Both the position numbers and the translations under genes were made by a program. The notes beneath the pieces are model-generated. The model had not been told where the DNA came from and ran no database searches. It saw only the letters and a list, made by a program, of their open reading frames with translations. Shown one piece after another: positions 24,354 to 32,719 of a stretch of 64,000 bases of DNA (the stretch's first letter is position 1; each line of letters begins with the position of its first letter). The DNA lies in assembly GCA_019638935.1 (NCBI GenBank), contig JAHBSW010000006.1:31993-95992 (forward strand), given 5' to 3'. The stretch comes from Cryobacterium sp. Its GTDB lineage: Bacteria > Actinomycetota > Actinomycetes > Actinomycetales > Microbacteriaceae.

Positions 24354-24376
24354 AGCCTACCCACCATCTGTAAGAT
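24354..24376. promoter_or_regulatory. Back-to-back pncB/murI leaderless promoters
   Basis: Minus TAGGCT at 24354-24359 (6 nt before the pncB GTG at 24347) and plus TAAGAT at 24371-24376 (6 nt before the murI GTG at 24383). The whole intergenic region is 35 bp, so upstream promoter elements of each must overlap the other promoter or gene. Confidence 0.6.
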
Positions 24377-24382
24377 CGGAGC

Positions 24383-25255
24383 GTGACGGATGCGCCGATT
24401 GGAATCTTCGACTCCGGTGTCGGTGGCCTCACTGTCGCCCGCGCCGTCATCGACCAGCTTCCCAACGAGTCGATTCTCTACGTGGGCGACACCGCCCACT
24501 CGCCCTACGGCCCGAAGCCGATCGCCGAGGTGCGTGGCTACGCCCTCGACGTCATGGACGACCTCGTCGCGCGCGGTGTGAAGGCCCTCGTCATCGCGTG
24601 CAACACGGCGAGTGCGGCGATGCTTCGGGATGCTCGTGAGCGCTACGCGGACGGGCTCGGCATCCCCGTGCTCGAGGTGATCCAGCCCGCGACGCGTGCC
24701 GCGGTGCGCCAGACCCGCAACCGCAGGGTCGGCGTGATCGGCACTCAGGGCACGATCCGCTCGCGAGCCTACGAGGATGCCTTCGCCGCCGCTGCCGACA
24801 TCGAGCTCGTCACCCGCGCCTGCCCCTTGTTCGTCGAGTTCGTCGAGTCGGGGGTGACGATGAGCCCCGAGGTCTTCCGTGTCGCCGAGGAGTACCTCGC
24901 GCCGCTGAAGCACGCCGGCGTCGACACCCTAGTGCTCGGGTGCACTCACTACCCGCTCATGTCGGCGGCGATCCAGTTCGTCATGGGTCCGGATGTCGCA
25001 CTCGTCTCGAGCGCCGAAGAAACCGCGAAGGATGTGTTCCGCACCCTGGTCGAGCACGAGTTGCAGCGCACAGCACCCACGCCGCCGAGCTACCAGTTCG
25101 AGGCCACGGGCGACAGCGAGGACGAGTTCCTCGTTCTCGCGCGGCGCTTCCTCGGTCCCGAGGTCTCGACCGTCGAACTCGTGACCACCACGCCGAATCC
25201 CGAGACCGCAAGCACCACCACCATCACGACCACGCCCGCACAGACTGAGGAGTGA
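24383..25255 (+). CDS. murI: Glutamate racemase
   Basis: 290 residues. Converts L- to D-glutamate for peptidoglycan. Both catalytic cysteines are present: ACNTASA near residue 74 and [11 protein letters not shown] near residue 189; [15 protein letters not shown] and DTAHSPYG are further signatures. The last 25 residues are a Thr-rich tail beyond the normal end. GTG start, leaderless after TAAGAT. Head of a murI-rph-rdgB run. Confidence 0.96.
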   Translation: MTDAPIGIFDSGVGGLTVARAVIDQLPNESILYVGDTAHSPYGPKPIAEVRGYALDVMDDLVARGVKALVIACNTASAAMLRDARERYADGLGIPVLEVIQPATRAAVRQTRNRRVGVIGTQGTIRSRAYEDAFAAAADIELVTRACPLFVEFVESGVTMSPEVFRVAEEYLAPLKHAGVDTLVLGCTHYPLMSAAIQFVMGPDVALVSSAEETAKDVFRTLVEHELQRTAPTPPSYQFEATGDSEDEFLVLARRFLGPEVSTVELVTTTPNPETASTTTITTTPAQTEE

Positions 25256-25260
25256 GCCAC

Positions 25261-25989
25261 ATGGCCGCCACGAGAGCAGACGGCCGTGCCGTCGACGAGC
25301 TTCGCCCCATCACGATCGAGCGCGGCTGGAGCGAGCAGGCCGAGGGCAGCGCGCTCATCTCCTTCGGCCGCACGAAGGTGCTGTGCACGGCATCCTTCAC
25401 ACCCGGCGTGCCGCGCTGGCTCACGGGCAAGGGCAGGGGCTGGGTGACGGCGGAGTACGCCATGCTGCCACGCTCCACGAACGAGCGCATGGATCGCGAG
25501 TCGGTCAAGGGTCGCGTCGGTGGGCGCACTCACGAGATCTCGCGCCTGGTCGGTCGCAGCCTGCGCGCCATCATCGACACGAAGTCGCTCGGAGAGAACA
25601 CGATCGTCATTGACTGCGATGTGCTGCAGGCGGATGGCGGCACCCGCACGGCGGCGATCACGGGTGCCTACGTGGCGCTCGCCGACGCGATCGAGTGGGC
25701 GCGGGGCAAGGGTTTCGTCGGCAAGAGCGCGACGCCGCTCTTCGACAGCGTCGCCGCAGTGAGCGTCGGCATCATCGACGGCGCTCCTATGCTCGACCTC
25801 GCCTACACCGAGGACGTGCGCGCCGAGACCGACATGAACGTCGTCGTCACCGGGCGCGGGCTCTTCGTCGAGGTGCAGGGAACCGCCGAGAGCGCCCCCT
25901 TCGACCGCGCCGAGCTGAACAGCCTGCTCGACCTCGCGGTCGGCGGCGCGGCGACGCTCACCGAGCTGCAGCGCGCGGCCCTCGCCTAG
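25261..25989 (+). CDS. rph: Ribonuclease PH
   Basis: 242 residues. Phosphorolytic 3'-5' exoribonuclease that trims tRNA 3' ends. Seen: [89 protein letters not shown]. Start ATG 25261 is chosen because GAGGAG at 25247-25252 sits 8 nt upstream; the GTG at 25252 lies inside that site. Follows murI by 5 nt. Confidence 0.96.
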   Translation: MAATRADGRAVDELRPITIERGWSEQAEGSALISFGRTKVLCTASFTPGVPRWLTGKGRGWVTAEYAMLPRSTNERMDRESVKGRVGGRTHEISRLVGRSLRAIIDTKSLGENTIVIDCDVLQADGGTRTAAITGAYVALADAIEWARGKGFVGKSATPLFDSVAAVSVGIIDGAPMLDLAYTEDVRAETDMNVVVTGRGLFVEVQGTAESAPFDRAELNSLLDLAVGGAATLTELQRAALA

Positions 25990-26013
25990 GTCGATCCCGT
26001 GAAGGCTGGTCCC

Positions 26014-26595
26014 GTGAAACTCGTTCTCGCCACCCACAACGCCCACAAGGTCGAGGAGCTGCGCCGCATCCTCGGCCCCGCGCTCGATGGCTTCGACCTT
26101 GTCGGCTACGACGGTCCTGAGCCGGTCGAAGACGGGGAGACGTTCGAGCAGAACGCTCTCATCAAGGCACGGGCTGCCGCCGCGCACACCGGGTTGCCGT
26201 CTCTGGCGGATGACTCGGGCATCCGTGTCGCGGCGCTGGGCGGTGCACCGGGCATCCACTCGGCGCGCTACGCGGGAACCCGCGACGACCGCGACAACTA
26301 CACGCTGCTGCTCGAACGGATGCGCGGGGTCGCCGACCGCGGGGCCGAGTTCTGCTGCGCGGCCGCGTTCGTCGACCCGACCACTGGGTTCGAGCATGTC
26401 GAGCTCGGGGTGTGGCCGGGCGAGCTTCTCACCGAGCCGACGGGGACGCATGGGTTCGGCTACGACCCGGTGTTCCGTCCGGAGGGCCGCACGGTGGCAT
26501 CCGCCGAGCTCACCCCCGACGAGAAGAACGCGATCAGCCACCGCTCGCGCGCCTTCGCGGCGCTGCTGCCGGTGGTTCGGGAACGCCTAACCTAG
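26014..26595 (+). CDS. rdgB: dITP/XTP pyrophosphatase (RdgB/HAM1)
   Basis: 193 residues from GTG 26014. Removes non-canonical purine triphosphates. Seen: KLVLATHNAHKVEELRRIL, FEQNALIKARAAA, SLADDSGIRVAALGGAPGIHSARYAG, and THGFGYDPVF ... NAISHRSRAF, all family hallmarks. The sequence gatcccgtgaa/ggtcccgtgaa is duplicated at the start, giving two in-frame GTG codons (25999 and 26014); the second begins the conserved KLVLATHN strand directly. Third gene of the murI-rph-rdgB run. Confidence 0.95.
   Translation: MKLVLATHNAHKVEELRRILGPALDGFDLVGYDGPEPVEDGETFEQNALIKARAAAAHTGLPSLADDSGIRVAALGGAPGIHSARYAGTRDDRDNYTLLLERMRGVADRGAEFCCAAAFVDPTTGFEHVELGVWPGELLTEPTGTHGFGYDPVFRPEGRTVASAELTPDEKNAISHRSRAFAALLPVVRERLT
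26588..26593 (+). promoter_or_regulatory. -10 box of cation-efflux gene
   Basis: TAACCT inside the end of rdgB, 6 nt before the ATG at 26600. Confidence 0.45.
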
Positions 26596-26599
26596 GATC

Positions 26600-27518
26600 A
26601 TGGCCCACTCGCACGACCACGGCCTGACCCGTGGTGCAACCAACCGCACGCGACTGCTGTGGGCTCTTGGCATCACGGCGAGCATCGTCGCGGTGCAGCT
26701 GATCGGCGCGATCCTGACGGGTTCGCTCGCCCTGTTCGCCGACGCCGGGCACATGTTCTCGGATGTCTTCGGGCTCACCATCGCGCTCGCGGCCACCGTT
26801 CTGGCCGCGAAGCCGGCGAATGAGCGTGCGACGTTCGGGTATCAGCGGTCCGGGTGTTGGTGCGCTGATCAACGGGACCGTCCTGTTCGTCGTCGCGGTG
26901 GTCGTGGCGGTCACCGCGGTCGCGCGCCTGCTGAACCCGGGCGAGGTGGAGGTTCCGGGGCTGCCGATGCTTCTCTTCGCGGGCATTGGCCTGCTCGCGA
27001 ATGTCGCGGCGGCGCTCATCCTGCGGCCCGCGCGCGGCAGCTCGATCAACATGCGCGGCGCCTACCTCGAGGTGCTCGGCGACATGCTCGGCTCGGTGGC
27101 GGCGATCGCGGCAGGTGCGGTGATTCTGCTCACGGGCTTTCAGCAGGCCGACGCGATCGCGTCGATCGCGATTGCAGCGCTCATCGCTCCGCGTGCATTC
27201 CTGCTGCTCAAGGATTCGGTGCGCGTGCTGTTCCAGACGGTGCCGGTCGAGACGAGCGTCGCCGAGATCCGCGACCACATTCTCGGAAACGAGGGTGTCG
27301 TCGACGTGCACGACGTGCACGTGTGGTCAATCACGACCGGCCAGCAGGTGTTCTCGGCGCACGTCGTCGTCGACCCGCACGTTTTCGCCGAGGCGCGCAC
27401 CGGCGCGCTGCTCGATCAGCTGGGGGAGTGCCTCGCCGAGCACTTCGATGTGGAGCACTCGACGTTCCAGCTCGAACCCGCCGAGCACGCGGGGCACGAG
27501 CATCACGTGCATCCGTAA
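26600..27518 (+). pseudogene. Cation diffusion facilitator transporter, frameshifted
   Basis: A CDF (CzcD/ZitB-like) Zn/Cd/Co efflux protein of about 306 residues split over two frames. Frame one gives MAHSHDHGL, SLALFADAGHMFSDVFGLTI and ERATFGYQR; the rest, from GALINGTVLFVVAVVV to HEHHVHP, is in another frame. Relatives read GYQRAEVLGALING; here only 10 nt separate the CGG of GYQR from GGT of GALING instead of 12, a net loss of 2 nt near 26849-26860 in G-rich sequence. Everything else looks intact, so it is either a recent mutation or a base-calling error. His-rich N terminus and the HMFSD and LGD metal motifs are visible. Confidence 0.85.
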
Positions 27519-27542
27519 GATCCGTGTGCTGATTTCATGACC

Positions 27543-27618
27543 CGACGCCCGGGAGGGGCGTCGGCGCTGGCGTCGCGGCGAAGGCGAGAAATCGCCTTCG
27601 CTCCAAGCTCCAGCGCGC
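27543..27618 (+). repeat. Two-hairpin covarying repeat, copy B
   Basis: Stem 1 CGACGCCC/GGGCGTCG (27543-27563, loop GGGAG), linker GCGCTGGCGTCGCG, stem 2 GCGAAGGCG/CGCCTTCGC (27578-27601, loop AGAAAT), tail TCCAAGCTCCAGCGCGC. Both stems pair perfectly. Lies 25 nt after the cation-efflux stop. Confidence 0.85.
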
Positions 27619-27639
27619 TCAACCAACAAGGGTGGACTA

Positions 27640-27755
27640 GGTGGTTGAGGAGCTCGCGAAGTCAGACGGCCGAGACGGCCGTCTGCGCTGGCACCGCCAG
27701 CGACGGTCAGAAATGACCGTCGCCCAAAGCGAAGTGCGCGCGTCTCGAAACCACC
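27640..27755 (+). repeat. Two-hairpin repeat copy C nested in a GGTTGAG-type repeat
   Basis: Core 27664-27723: stem 1 AGACGGCC/GGCCGTCT with loop GAGAC, a 15-nt linker, stem 2 GCGACGGTC/GACCGTCGC with loop AGAAAT. The core is enclosed by GGTGGTTGAG (from 27640) and CTCGAAACCACC (to 27755), which pair and match the ends of the other repeat family in this window. Confidence 0.82.
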
Positions 27756-27777
27756 GGAGCCAGAGAACATCCTCTGC

Positions 27778-27798
27778 TAGAGTTTCGGCATGCCGAAA
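27778..27798 (+). promoter_or_regulatory. -10 box and DtxR/MntR-type operator over the start codon
   Basis: TAGAGT (27778-27783) is 6 nt before the ATG at 27790. TTTCGGCATGCCGAAA (27783-27798) is a perfect 16-bp palindrome centred on that ATG. Size and symmetry fit DtxR-family sites, and the operon encodes such a regulator at its end. Confidence 0.7.
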
Positions 27799-28722
27799 AC
27801 ACGAGTGCCTGCAACCCGAAAGATTGCGCTCGCACTCGCGGCGGCGATCACCAGCGCGGCCCTGCTCGCAGGCTGTGCCAGCGCGGTAGACCCGGCCGAG
27901 CCAGACGACCGCCCCCTCGTGCTCACGACCTTCACCGTCATCGCCGACATGGTGCGTAGCGTGGGCGGCGAGCACGTTCGCGTCGAGTCGATCACGCGCG
28001 TCGGAGCCGAGATCCACGGTTACGAGCCGACCCCGAGCGATCTGGTGGGCGCGGCATCCGCCGATCTGATCGTCGACAACGGCTTAGGGCTCGAGCGCTG
28101 GTTCGAGGGCTTCGTCGCCGGACTCGAGGTTCCGCACGCGGTGCTGACCGAGGGCATCGAGCCGATCAACATCCGCACGGGGGACTACGAGGGGCTGCCC
28201 AACCCGCACGCGTGGATGTCGCCCGTCGCCGGTCAGGTCTACGTCGACAACATCGTCGCGGCGCTGAGCACGCTGGTTCCGGATGCGGCGGCCGAGTTCG
28301 CGGCGAACGGCGCGGCGTACAAGACGCAGCTGCGGCTGCTCGCCGAGGGGTTCGCCGTGAGGATCGAGCGCGTGCCCGCCGACCGTCGCGTGCTCGTCAC
28401 CTGCGAGGGTGCGTTCAGCTACCTGGCGCGCGACCTCGGGCTGGAGGAGGCGTACCTCTGGCCCGTGAACAGCGACACCCAGGGCACACCGCAGCAGATT
28501 CGTGACGCGATCACTCTCGTGCGCGATCGGCAGGTGCCTGCGGTGTTCTGCGAGACCACGGTGAACGACTCCTCGCAGCAGCAGGTCGCGCGGGAGTCCG
28601 GCGCCGCCTTCGCGGGCAACCTCTTCGTCGACTCGTTGAGCGAACCCGACGGCCCGGTTCCCACCTACCTCGATCTCTTGCGCTACGACGTCGAACTCAT
28701 CGCCGAGGGGTTGGCGCGATGA
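27790..28722 (+). CDS. Metal ABC transporter substrate-binding lipoprotein (Mn/Zn)
   Basis: 310 residues, cluster A-I metal-binding protein (ZnuA/MntA/SitA family). Signal peptide with lipobox LLAGC (Cys about residue 31). Metal ligands expected of the family: H in IHGYEPTPSD, H in LPNPHAWMSP, E in FCETTVN and D in FVDSLSE. The absence of a His-rich loop and the presence of Glu and Asp ligands favour manganese (or iron) over zinc. Leaderless ATG with the operator on top. Next gene overlaps by 4 nt. Confidence 0.92.
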   Translation: MPKTRVPATRKIALALAAAITSAALLAGCASAVDPAEPDDRPLVLTTFTVIADMVRSVGGEHVRVESITRVGAEIHGYEPTPSDLVGAASADLIVDNGLGLERWFEGFVAGLEVPHAVLTEGIEPINIRTGDYEGLPNPHAWMSPVAGQVYVDNIVAALSTLVPDAAAEFAANGAAYKTQLRLLAEGFAVRIERVPADRRVLVTCEGAFSYLARDLGLEEAYLWPVNSDTQGTPQQIRDAITLVRDRQVPAVFCETTVNDSSQQQVARESGAAFAGNLFVDSLSEPDGPVPTYLDLLRYDVELIAEGLAR

Positions 28723-29465
28723 CGACCGGCGCGGCGCGCGCCGACTTCGCATTGAGCGTTCGCGATCTTTCCGTGCGCTACGGCCCGGTGCACGCCCTCG
28801 CCGATGTCGACATCGAGCTCGGCGTGGGCCGCGTCACGGCGCTGATCGGGATGAACGGCTCGGGCAAGTCGAGCCTCTTCAACGCGATCATGGGTCGAGT
28901 GAGGCCGGCTTCCGGCGAGATCGGGGTGTTCGGGCAGTCGTCGCTCGCCGCCCGCAGGGCCGGGCTGGTCGCCTACCTGCCGCAGCAGGAGTCGATCGAC
29001 TGGGACTTTCCGATCTCGGTTCGTCAGGTCGTCATGACGGGTCGGTTCGGCATGCTCGGCCCCACTCGCAGACCGCGTGCGATCGACCGCGAGGCCGTCG
29101 TCGATGCGCTGCGCCGAGTGGGTCTCGCCGATCTCGAAGAGCGCCAGATCGGCGAGCTCAGCGGCGGGCAGCGCAAGCGCGTCTTTCTCGCGCGATCCAT
29201 CGCCCAGCAGGCGAGGCTCCTCCTCCTCGACGAGCCCTTCGCGGGGGTGGACAAGGCCTCCGAGGCGTCGATCATCGCGCTGCTGCACGAGCTCAGGGAC
29301 TCCGGCTGCGGCATCCTGATCTCCACGCACGACCTCGCGGGGGTTCCCGAGCTGGCCGACGAGGTCGTGCTGCTGCGCAACCGTGTGCTCTTTCACGGGC
29401 CGACCGCCGAGGCGCTCGACCCCGCGATGCTCACGCGCGTGTTCGGACTGGAGGCGAGCGCATGA
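28719..29465 (+). CDS. Metal ABC transporter ATPase
   Basis: 248 residues. Walker A IGMNGSGKSSLF, Q-loop LPQQESIDWDFP (the DWxFP form typical of Mn/Zn ATPases), signature LSGGQRKRVFLARS, Walker B LLLLDEPFAGVD, H-loop STHDL. Overlaps the binding-protein stop and the permease start by ATGA sequences, so the importer is one translationally coupled unit. Confidence 0.94.
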   Translation: MTTGAARADFALSVRDLSVRYGPVHALADVDIELGVGRVTALIGMNGSGKSSLFNAIMGRVRPASGEIGVFGQSSLAARRAGLVAYLPQQESIDWDFPISVRQVVMTGRFGMLGPTRRPRAIDREAVVDALRRVGLADLEERQIGELSGGQRKRVFLARSIAQQARLLLLDEPFAGVDKASEASIIALLHELRDSGCGILISTHDLAGVPELADEVVLLRNRVLFHGPTAEALDPAMLTRVFGLEASA

Positions 29466-30316
29466 TCGAGTGGCTGCTCGAACCGCTGCAGTTCGCCTTC
29501 ATGTCGCGGGCGATGCTCGTGACGCTCGTCGCCGCGATCACCTGCGCCATCCTGAGCTGCTGGCTCGTGCAGATCGGGTGGTCGCTCATGGGCGACGCCG
29601 TCTCGCACGCCGTGCTGCCGGGTGTCGCCGTGAGCTACATTCTCGGCTGGCCCTTCGCGATCGGAGCCTTCATCTTCGGCGCGGGCGCGGTCGCCCTCAT
29701 CGGCGGCGTGCGAGCAACCACGAAGATCAAGGCGGATGCCGCGATAGGCGTCGTCTTCACGTCGCTCTTCGCGCTCGGTCTCGTCATCATCTCGAAGACG
29801 CCGAGCCAGACCGACCTCGGCCACATCCTGTTCGGCAACGTGCTCGGGGTGAGTGACAGCGACATCCTGCAGGTCGTCGTCATCGGAGCGATTGCCGTCG
29901 CGCTGCTGCTGTTCAAGCGCCGGGATCTCACCCTCTACGCCTTCGACCGTGGTCACGCGGATGCGATCGGCATCAACACGAAGTGGCTCAGCGTGCTGCT
30001 GCTCGGCCTGCTCGCACTCACCGTGGTCGTGGCACTTCAAGCGGTCGGCATTATTCTCGTTGTCGCCATGCTCATCACACCCGGCGCGACCGCCTACCTG
30101 CTGACGAAGCGATTCGATCGGATGCTGTGGCTCGCCGTGCTCATCACCGCGGCCGCCTCGATCGTCGGGCTCTACGCGAGCTACTACTTCGACGCCTCGA
30201 CGGGCGGCTGCGTCGTGCTCGCGCAGGGGGCGGCGTTCGTTCTGGCGTATCTGTTCGGTCCGCGCGGCGGGGTTGTCGTGAACGCCGTGCGCGCCCGGCG
30301 GGAGGTCACCGCATGA
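29462..30316 (+). CDS. Metal ABC transporter permease
   Basis: 284 residues of ABC-3 family with about eight hydrophobic segments. Conserved pieces: MGDAVSHAVLPGVAVSY near residue 45, GHILFGNVLGV, and VALQAVGIILVVAMLITPGATAYLLT. It pairs with the ATPase and lipoprotein to import manganese or a related divalent metal. ATGA overlaps on both ends. Confidence 0.94.
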   Translation: MIEWLLEPLQFAFMSRAMLVTLVAAITCAILSCWLVQIGWSLMGDAVSHAVLPGVAVSYILGWPFAIGAFIFGAGAVALIGGVRATTKIKADAAIGVVFTSLFALGLVIISKTPSQTDLGHILFGNVLGVSDSDILQVVVIGAIAVALLLFKRRDLTLYAFDRGHADAIGINTKWLSVLLLGLLALTVVVALQAVGIILVVAMLITPGATAYLLTKRFDRMLWLAVLITAAASIVGLYASYYFDASTGGCVVLAQGAAFVLAYLFGPRGGVVVNAVRARREVTA

Positions 30317-30987
30317 ACAGTGCCGCACAGACGAACACCGTCATCGAGGACTACGTCAAGACCATCTACCACCACACCGAGTGGCAGTCCGATCCGATCA
30401 CTCCCTCGGTGCTCGCGACGCGGCTCGGACTCGCCGCCTCGAGCGTGACCGAGATGGTGAAGAAGCTCTCGGCATCCGGTCTCGTCAGCCACGTTCCCTA
30501 CGGCGCGATCACGCTCACCGATGCGGGGCGCGCGCTGGCGCTCACGATGGTGCGCCGCCACCGTCTCATCGAGACCTGGCTAGTCGAATCGTTCGGCTAC
30601 ACCTGGGATGAGGTGCACGACGAGGCCGAGGTGCTCGAGCACGCCCTCAGCGACCGCTTGCTGGGCCGCATCGCCGAGCAGCTGGGACAGCCGGTGCGCG
30701 ACCCGCACGGCGACCCGATCCCGTCGGCAGACGGGCGCATCCTGATTCCGGATGCTGTCGTGCTCGCCGATGCCGAGCCCGGGCATCGCGGTGCCATCGT
30801 TCGCATCAGCGACCGCGACCCCGAGCTGCTGCGCTACCTGGTCGAGCACGGGGTCGTGCTGGATGCTGCGGTCGAGGTCGTCGGACCCAAGCCGTTCGGC
30901 GGGGCGCTCGAAGTGCGCATCGCGGAGCGCATACTCGACCTCGGTGCCGACGCGGCGTCGGCCATCTGGGTCAGCCGGCGGGCGTGA
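30313..30987 (+). CDS. DtxR-family metal-dependent repressor (MntR-like)
   Basis: 224 residues, three-domain DtxR type: winged helix (ITPSVLATRLGLAASSVTEM), dimerisation/metal domain with HDEAEVLEHALSDRLLGRI, and a C-terminal SH3-like domain. With bound Mn or Fe these proteins repress uptake genes. It is the last gene of the metal importer operon and probably binds the palindrome at 27783-27798, giving autoregulation. Overlaps the permease stop by 4 nt and the convergent lipoprotein gene by 17 bp. Confidence 0.92.
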   Translation: MNSAAQTNTVIEDYVKTIYHHTEWQSDPITPSVLATRLGLAASSVTEMVKKLSASGLVSHVPYGAITLTDAGRALALTMVRRHRLIETWLVESFGYTWDEVHDEAEVLEHALSDRLLGRIAEQLGQPVRDPHGDPIPSADGRILIPDAVVLADAEPGHRGAIVRISDRDPELLRYLVEHGVVLDAAVEVVGPKPFGGALEVRIAERILDLGADAASAIWVSRRA

Positions 30988-31384
30988 CCTCGATGACCTT
31001 CGCCGACCACGGGCAGAAGTCGGGGCTCGTGACGATGCCGTCCTCGACGTAGGAGGGGATGCCGTCGCACACCTCGATCGTCACGAAGGCGAACTCGAGA
31101 GTGGCGGGGTCGATGTGCCACGACCAGGGGGCGTTCACACCGGGATCGTTCCGCACGACGGTGCCGAGCGGGATGGCGGCGAGCGACTCCCCGGCGAGAA
31201 GGCCTCGTGCGTGCGCTTCGAGCTCGGGGGTGATCAGCTCGATTCTGTAGGTCTCATCGCCCGCGACCTGAAACGTGGCGACCGGATGCTCGCTCCCGCC
31301 GCCGACGCAGCCTGCGAGAGCGCCAATCGTGAGAGCGCCCAGGGTGAGCATGCCGACCGTGCGAGCCGAACCCCATCGCGTCAT
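30971..31384 (-). CDS. BP74-like lipoprotein
   Basis: 137 residues. Signal peptide with lipobox ALAGC (Cys about residue 26). The mature part, ATFQVAGDETYRIELITPE ... AHARGLLAGE ... PWSWHIDPATLEFAFVTIEV-CDGIPSYVED ... FCPWSAKVIEVTP, follows the BP74 domain pattern (PWS-HLDP, EVCD, WCPWSS) named after a Dictyostelium adhesion protein. Two cysteines (EVCDG, DFCPW) may form a disulfide. Role unknown. CATAAT lies 6 nt before its ATG. It converges on the metal regulator gene with 17 bp overlap. Confidence 0.7.
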   Translation of the reverse strand: MTRWGSARTVGMLTLGALTIGALAGCVGGGSEHPVATFQVAGDETYRIELITPELEAHARGLLAGESLAAIPLGTVVRNDPGVNAPWSWHIDPATLEFAFVTIEVCDGIPSYVEDGIVTSPDFCPWSAKVIEVTPAG

Positions 31385-31390
31385 GGAGAG

Positions 31391-31396
31391 ATTATG
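31391..31396 (-). promoter_or_regulatory. -10 box of BP74-like gene
   Basis: CATAAT on the minus strand with 6 nt to the ATG at 31384. Confidence 0.45.
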
Positions 31397-31404
31397 GCAC
31401 GGGT

Positions 31405-32154
31405 CTATTGCTGGGGGTCGTTGCTGCGATCCTGATCGAAGTAGGCTGCGTCGATGACGACATCGTCGTCCGTGAGCGGCTCGACGCCCTCGGCGAGAGC
31501 CTTCTTCGCCTTGCGCGCCGACTGCCAGTAGTGGATCACGGTGGGGATGAGCGTGATGGTCACGGCCCCGAGCAGGATCACGTCGATGTACTCGCGCACG
31601 AAGTCGGCGATGGGGGGGATGTAGCCGAGCAGGTAGCCGAAGTAGGTGAGGCCGATACCCCAGATGACGGCACCGATGAAGTTGTAGAGCGAGTACTTCT
31701 TGTAGTTCATGTGTCCCACGCCCGCAGCGACGGGAACGAAGGTGCGCAGGATCGGGACGAAGCGGGCGAGAATGACGGAGATTCCACCGAAGCGAGCGAA
31801 GAAGGCATTCGTGCGCTCGACGTTCTTGCGGCTGAAGAGGCCTGACTCTTTTCGTTCGAAGACCGATGGCCCGAACTTGTGGCCGATGAGATAGCCGACC
31901 TCCCCACCGAGGAACGCGGCGAATCCGATCGCGAGACACACCCACCAGATGTCGATCTCGATGACGCCCGCGAAGGTCAGGAGCCCCGTGATGACGAGGA
32001 GGGTGTCGCCGGGCAGCAGAAACCCGACGAGCAGGCCGGTCTCGGCGAAGACGATCGCGCACACGCCGATGAGGGCGAAGGCACCGAAGCCGTTGATGAG
32101 GTTCTCGGGGTCGAGCCAGGGAATCAGGGCGAGGTCTAGCAGGGAGGGCTCCAC
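31405..32154 (-). CDS. DedA-family membrane protein (second copy)
   Basis: 249 residues. Typical DedA: FAETGLLVGFLLPGDTLLVI with the membrane-embedded acidic residue, FLGGEVGYLIGHKFGP, and ILARFVPILRTFVPVAAGVGHM. The C terminus is acidic (PLTDDDVVIDAAYFDQD). It differs enough from the copy at 1477-2235 to be an old paralogue and is closer to the classic DedA/YohD pattern. GTG start; a TAGAAT hexamer lies some 35 nt upstream. Confidence 0.92.
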   Translation of the reverse strand: MEPSLLDLALIPWLDPENLINGFGAFALIGVCAIVFAETGLLVGFLLPGDTLLVITGLLTFAGVIEIDIWWVCLAIGFAAFLGGEVGYLIGHKFGPSVFERKESGLFSRKNVERTNAFFARFGGISVILARFVPILRTFVPVAAGVGHMNYKKYSLYNFIGAVIWGIGLTYFGYLLGYIPPIADFVREYIDVILLGAVTITLIPTVIHYWQSARKAKKALAEGVEPLTDDDVVIDAAYFDQDRSNDPQQ

Positions 32155-32206
32155 TCGTTCGGCTGGGCAGGCGGTAGGGGGATTCTACCGGTGATAGCTG
32201 AACGAG

Positions 32207-32611
32207 TCAGAACGCTCCGATGATCGCGCCCATGGCGGCGAAAACGACGATGTTGTATCCGCCGTTGATGAACCAGAGGCGCAGCGGCTTGCCCTCGAAG
32301 AGGTAGTTGACCCCGAAGGCGAAAGCGACGATCACGCCGAGGAGCGCTCCGATGAGCAGTCCGTGCATCCAGCCCGCACCCGAGCCGAGGTGCCAGGCGA
32401 GGATGAAGGCCATGACGATCTCGAGAATGAGGGAACCGGCGAGCAGGCGACCGAGGTTGGGTGTTTCGGCGGTGCTGTCCGCGCCAGCGCCTTTCTCGCC
32501 CATGCCGATGAGTCTCTGCCACGGCTTCGCGAACACGATCGTGTACCAGAGGAAGCCGAGGAAGAAGGCGGCGAGTGCGGCGAGGCCGACGGCGAGGTAG
32601 CTGATGTCCAT
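32207..32611 (-). CDS. DUF1761 family membrane protein
   Basis: 134 residues with four hydrophobic segments. The N terminus LAALAAFFLGFLWYTIVFAKPW matches the DUF1761 signature (FxxGxxWYxxLF-KxW). Function unknown. A perfect AAGGAG ribosome site precedes the ATG by about 7 nt, in contrast to the leaderless genes around. Confidence 0.85.
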   Translation of the reverse strand: MDISYLAVGLAALAAFFLGFLWYTIVFAKPWQRLIGMGEKGAGADSTAETPNLGRLLAGSLILEIVMAFILAWHLGSGAGWMHGLLIGALLGVIVAFAFGVNYLFEGKPLRLWFINGGYNIVVFAAMGAIIGAF

Positions 32612-32719
32612 GGGGCAACTCCTTTGTTGCGGTTGCGCACAGGCACGAGGCGCGTGCACCGATTGTAATACCAGTGGATGTCCATCGCGGGTTCGATCAG
32701 GAGTCGCGAGAATGGAACC

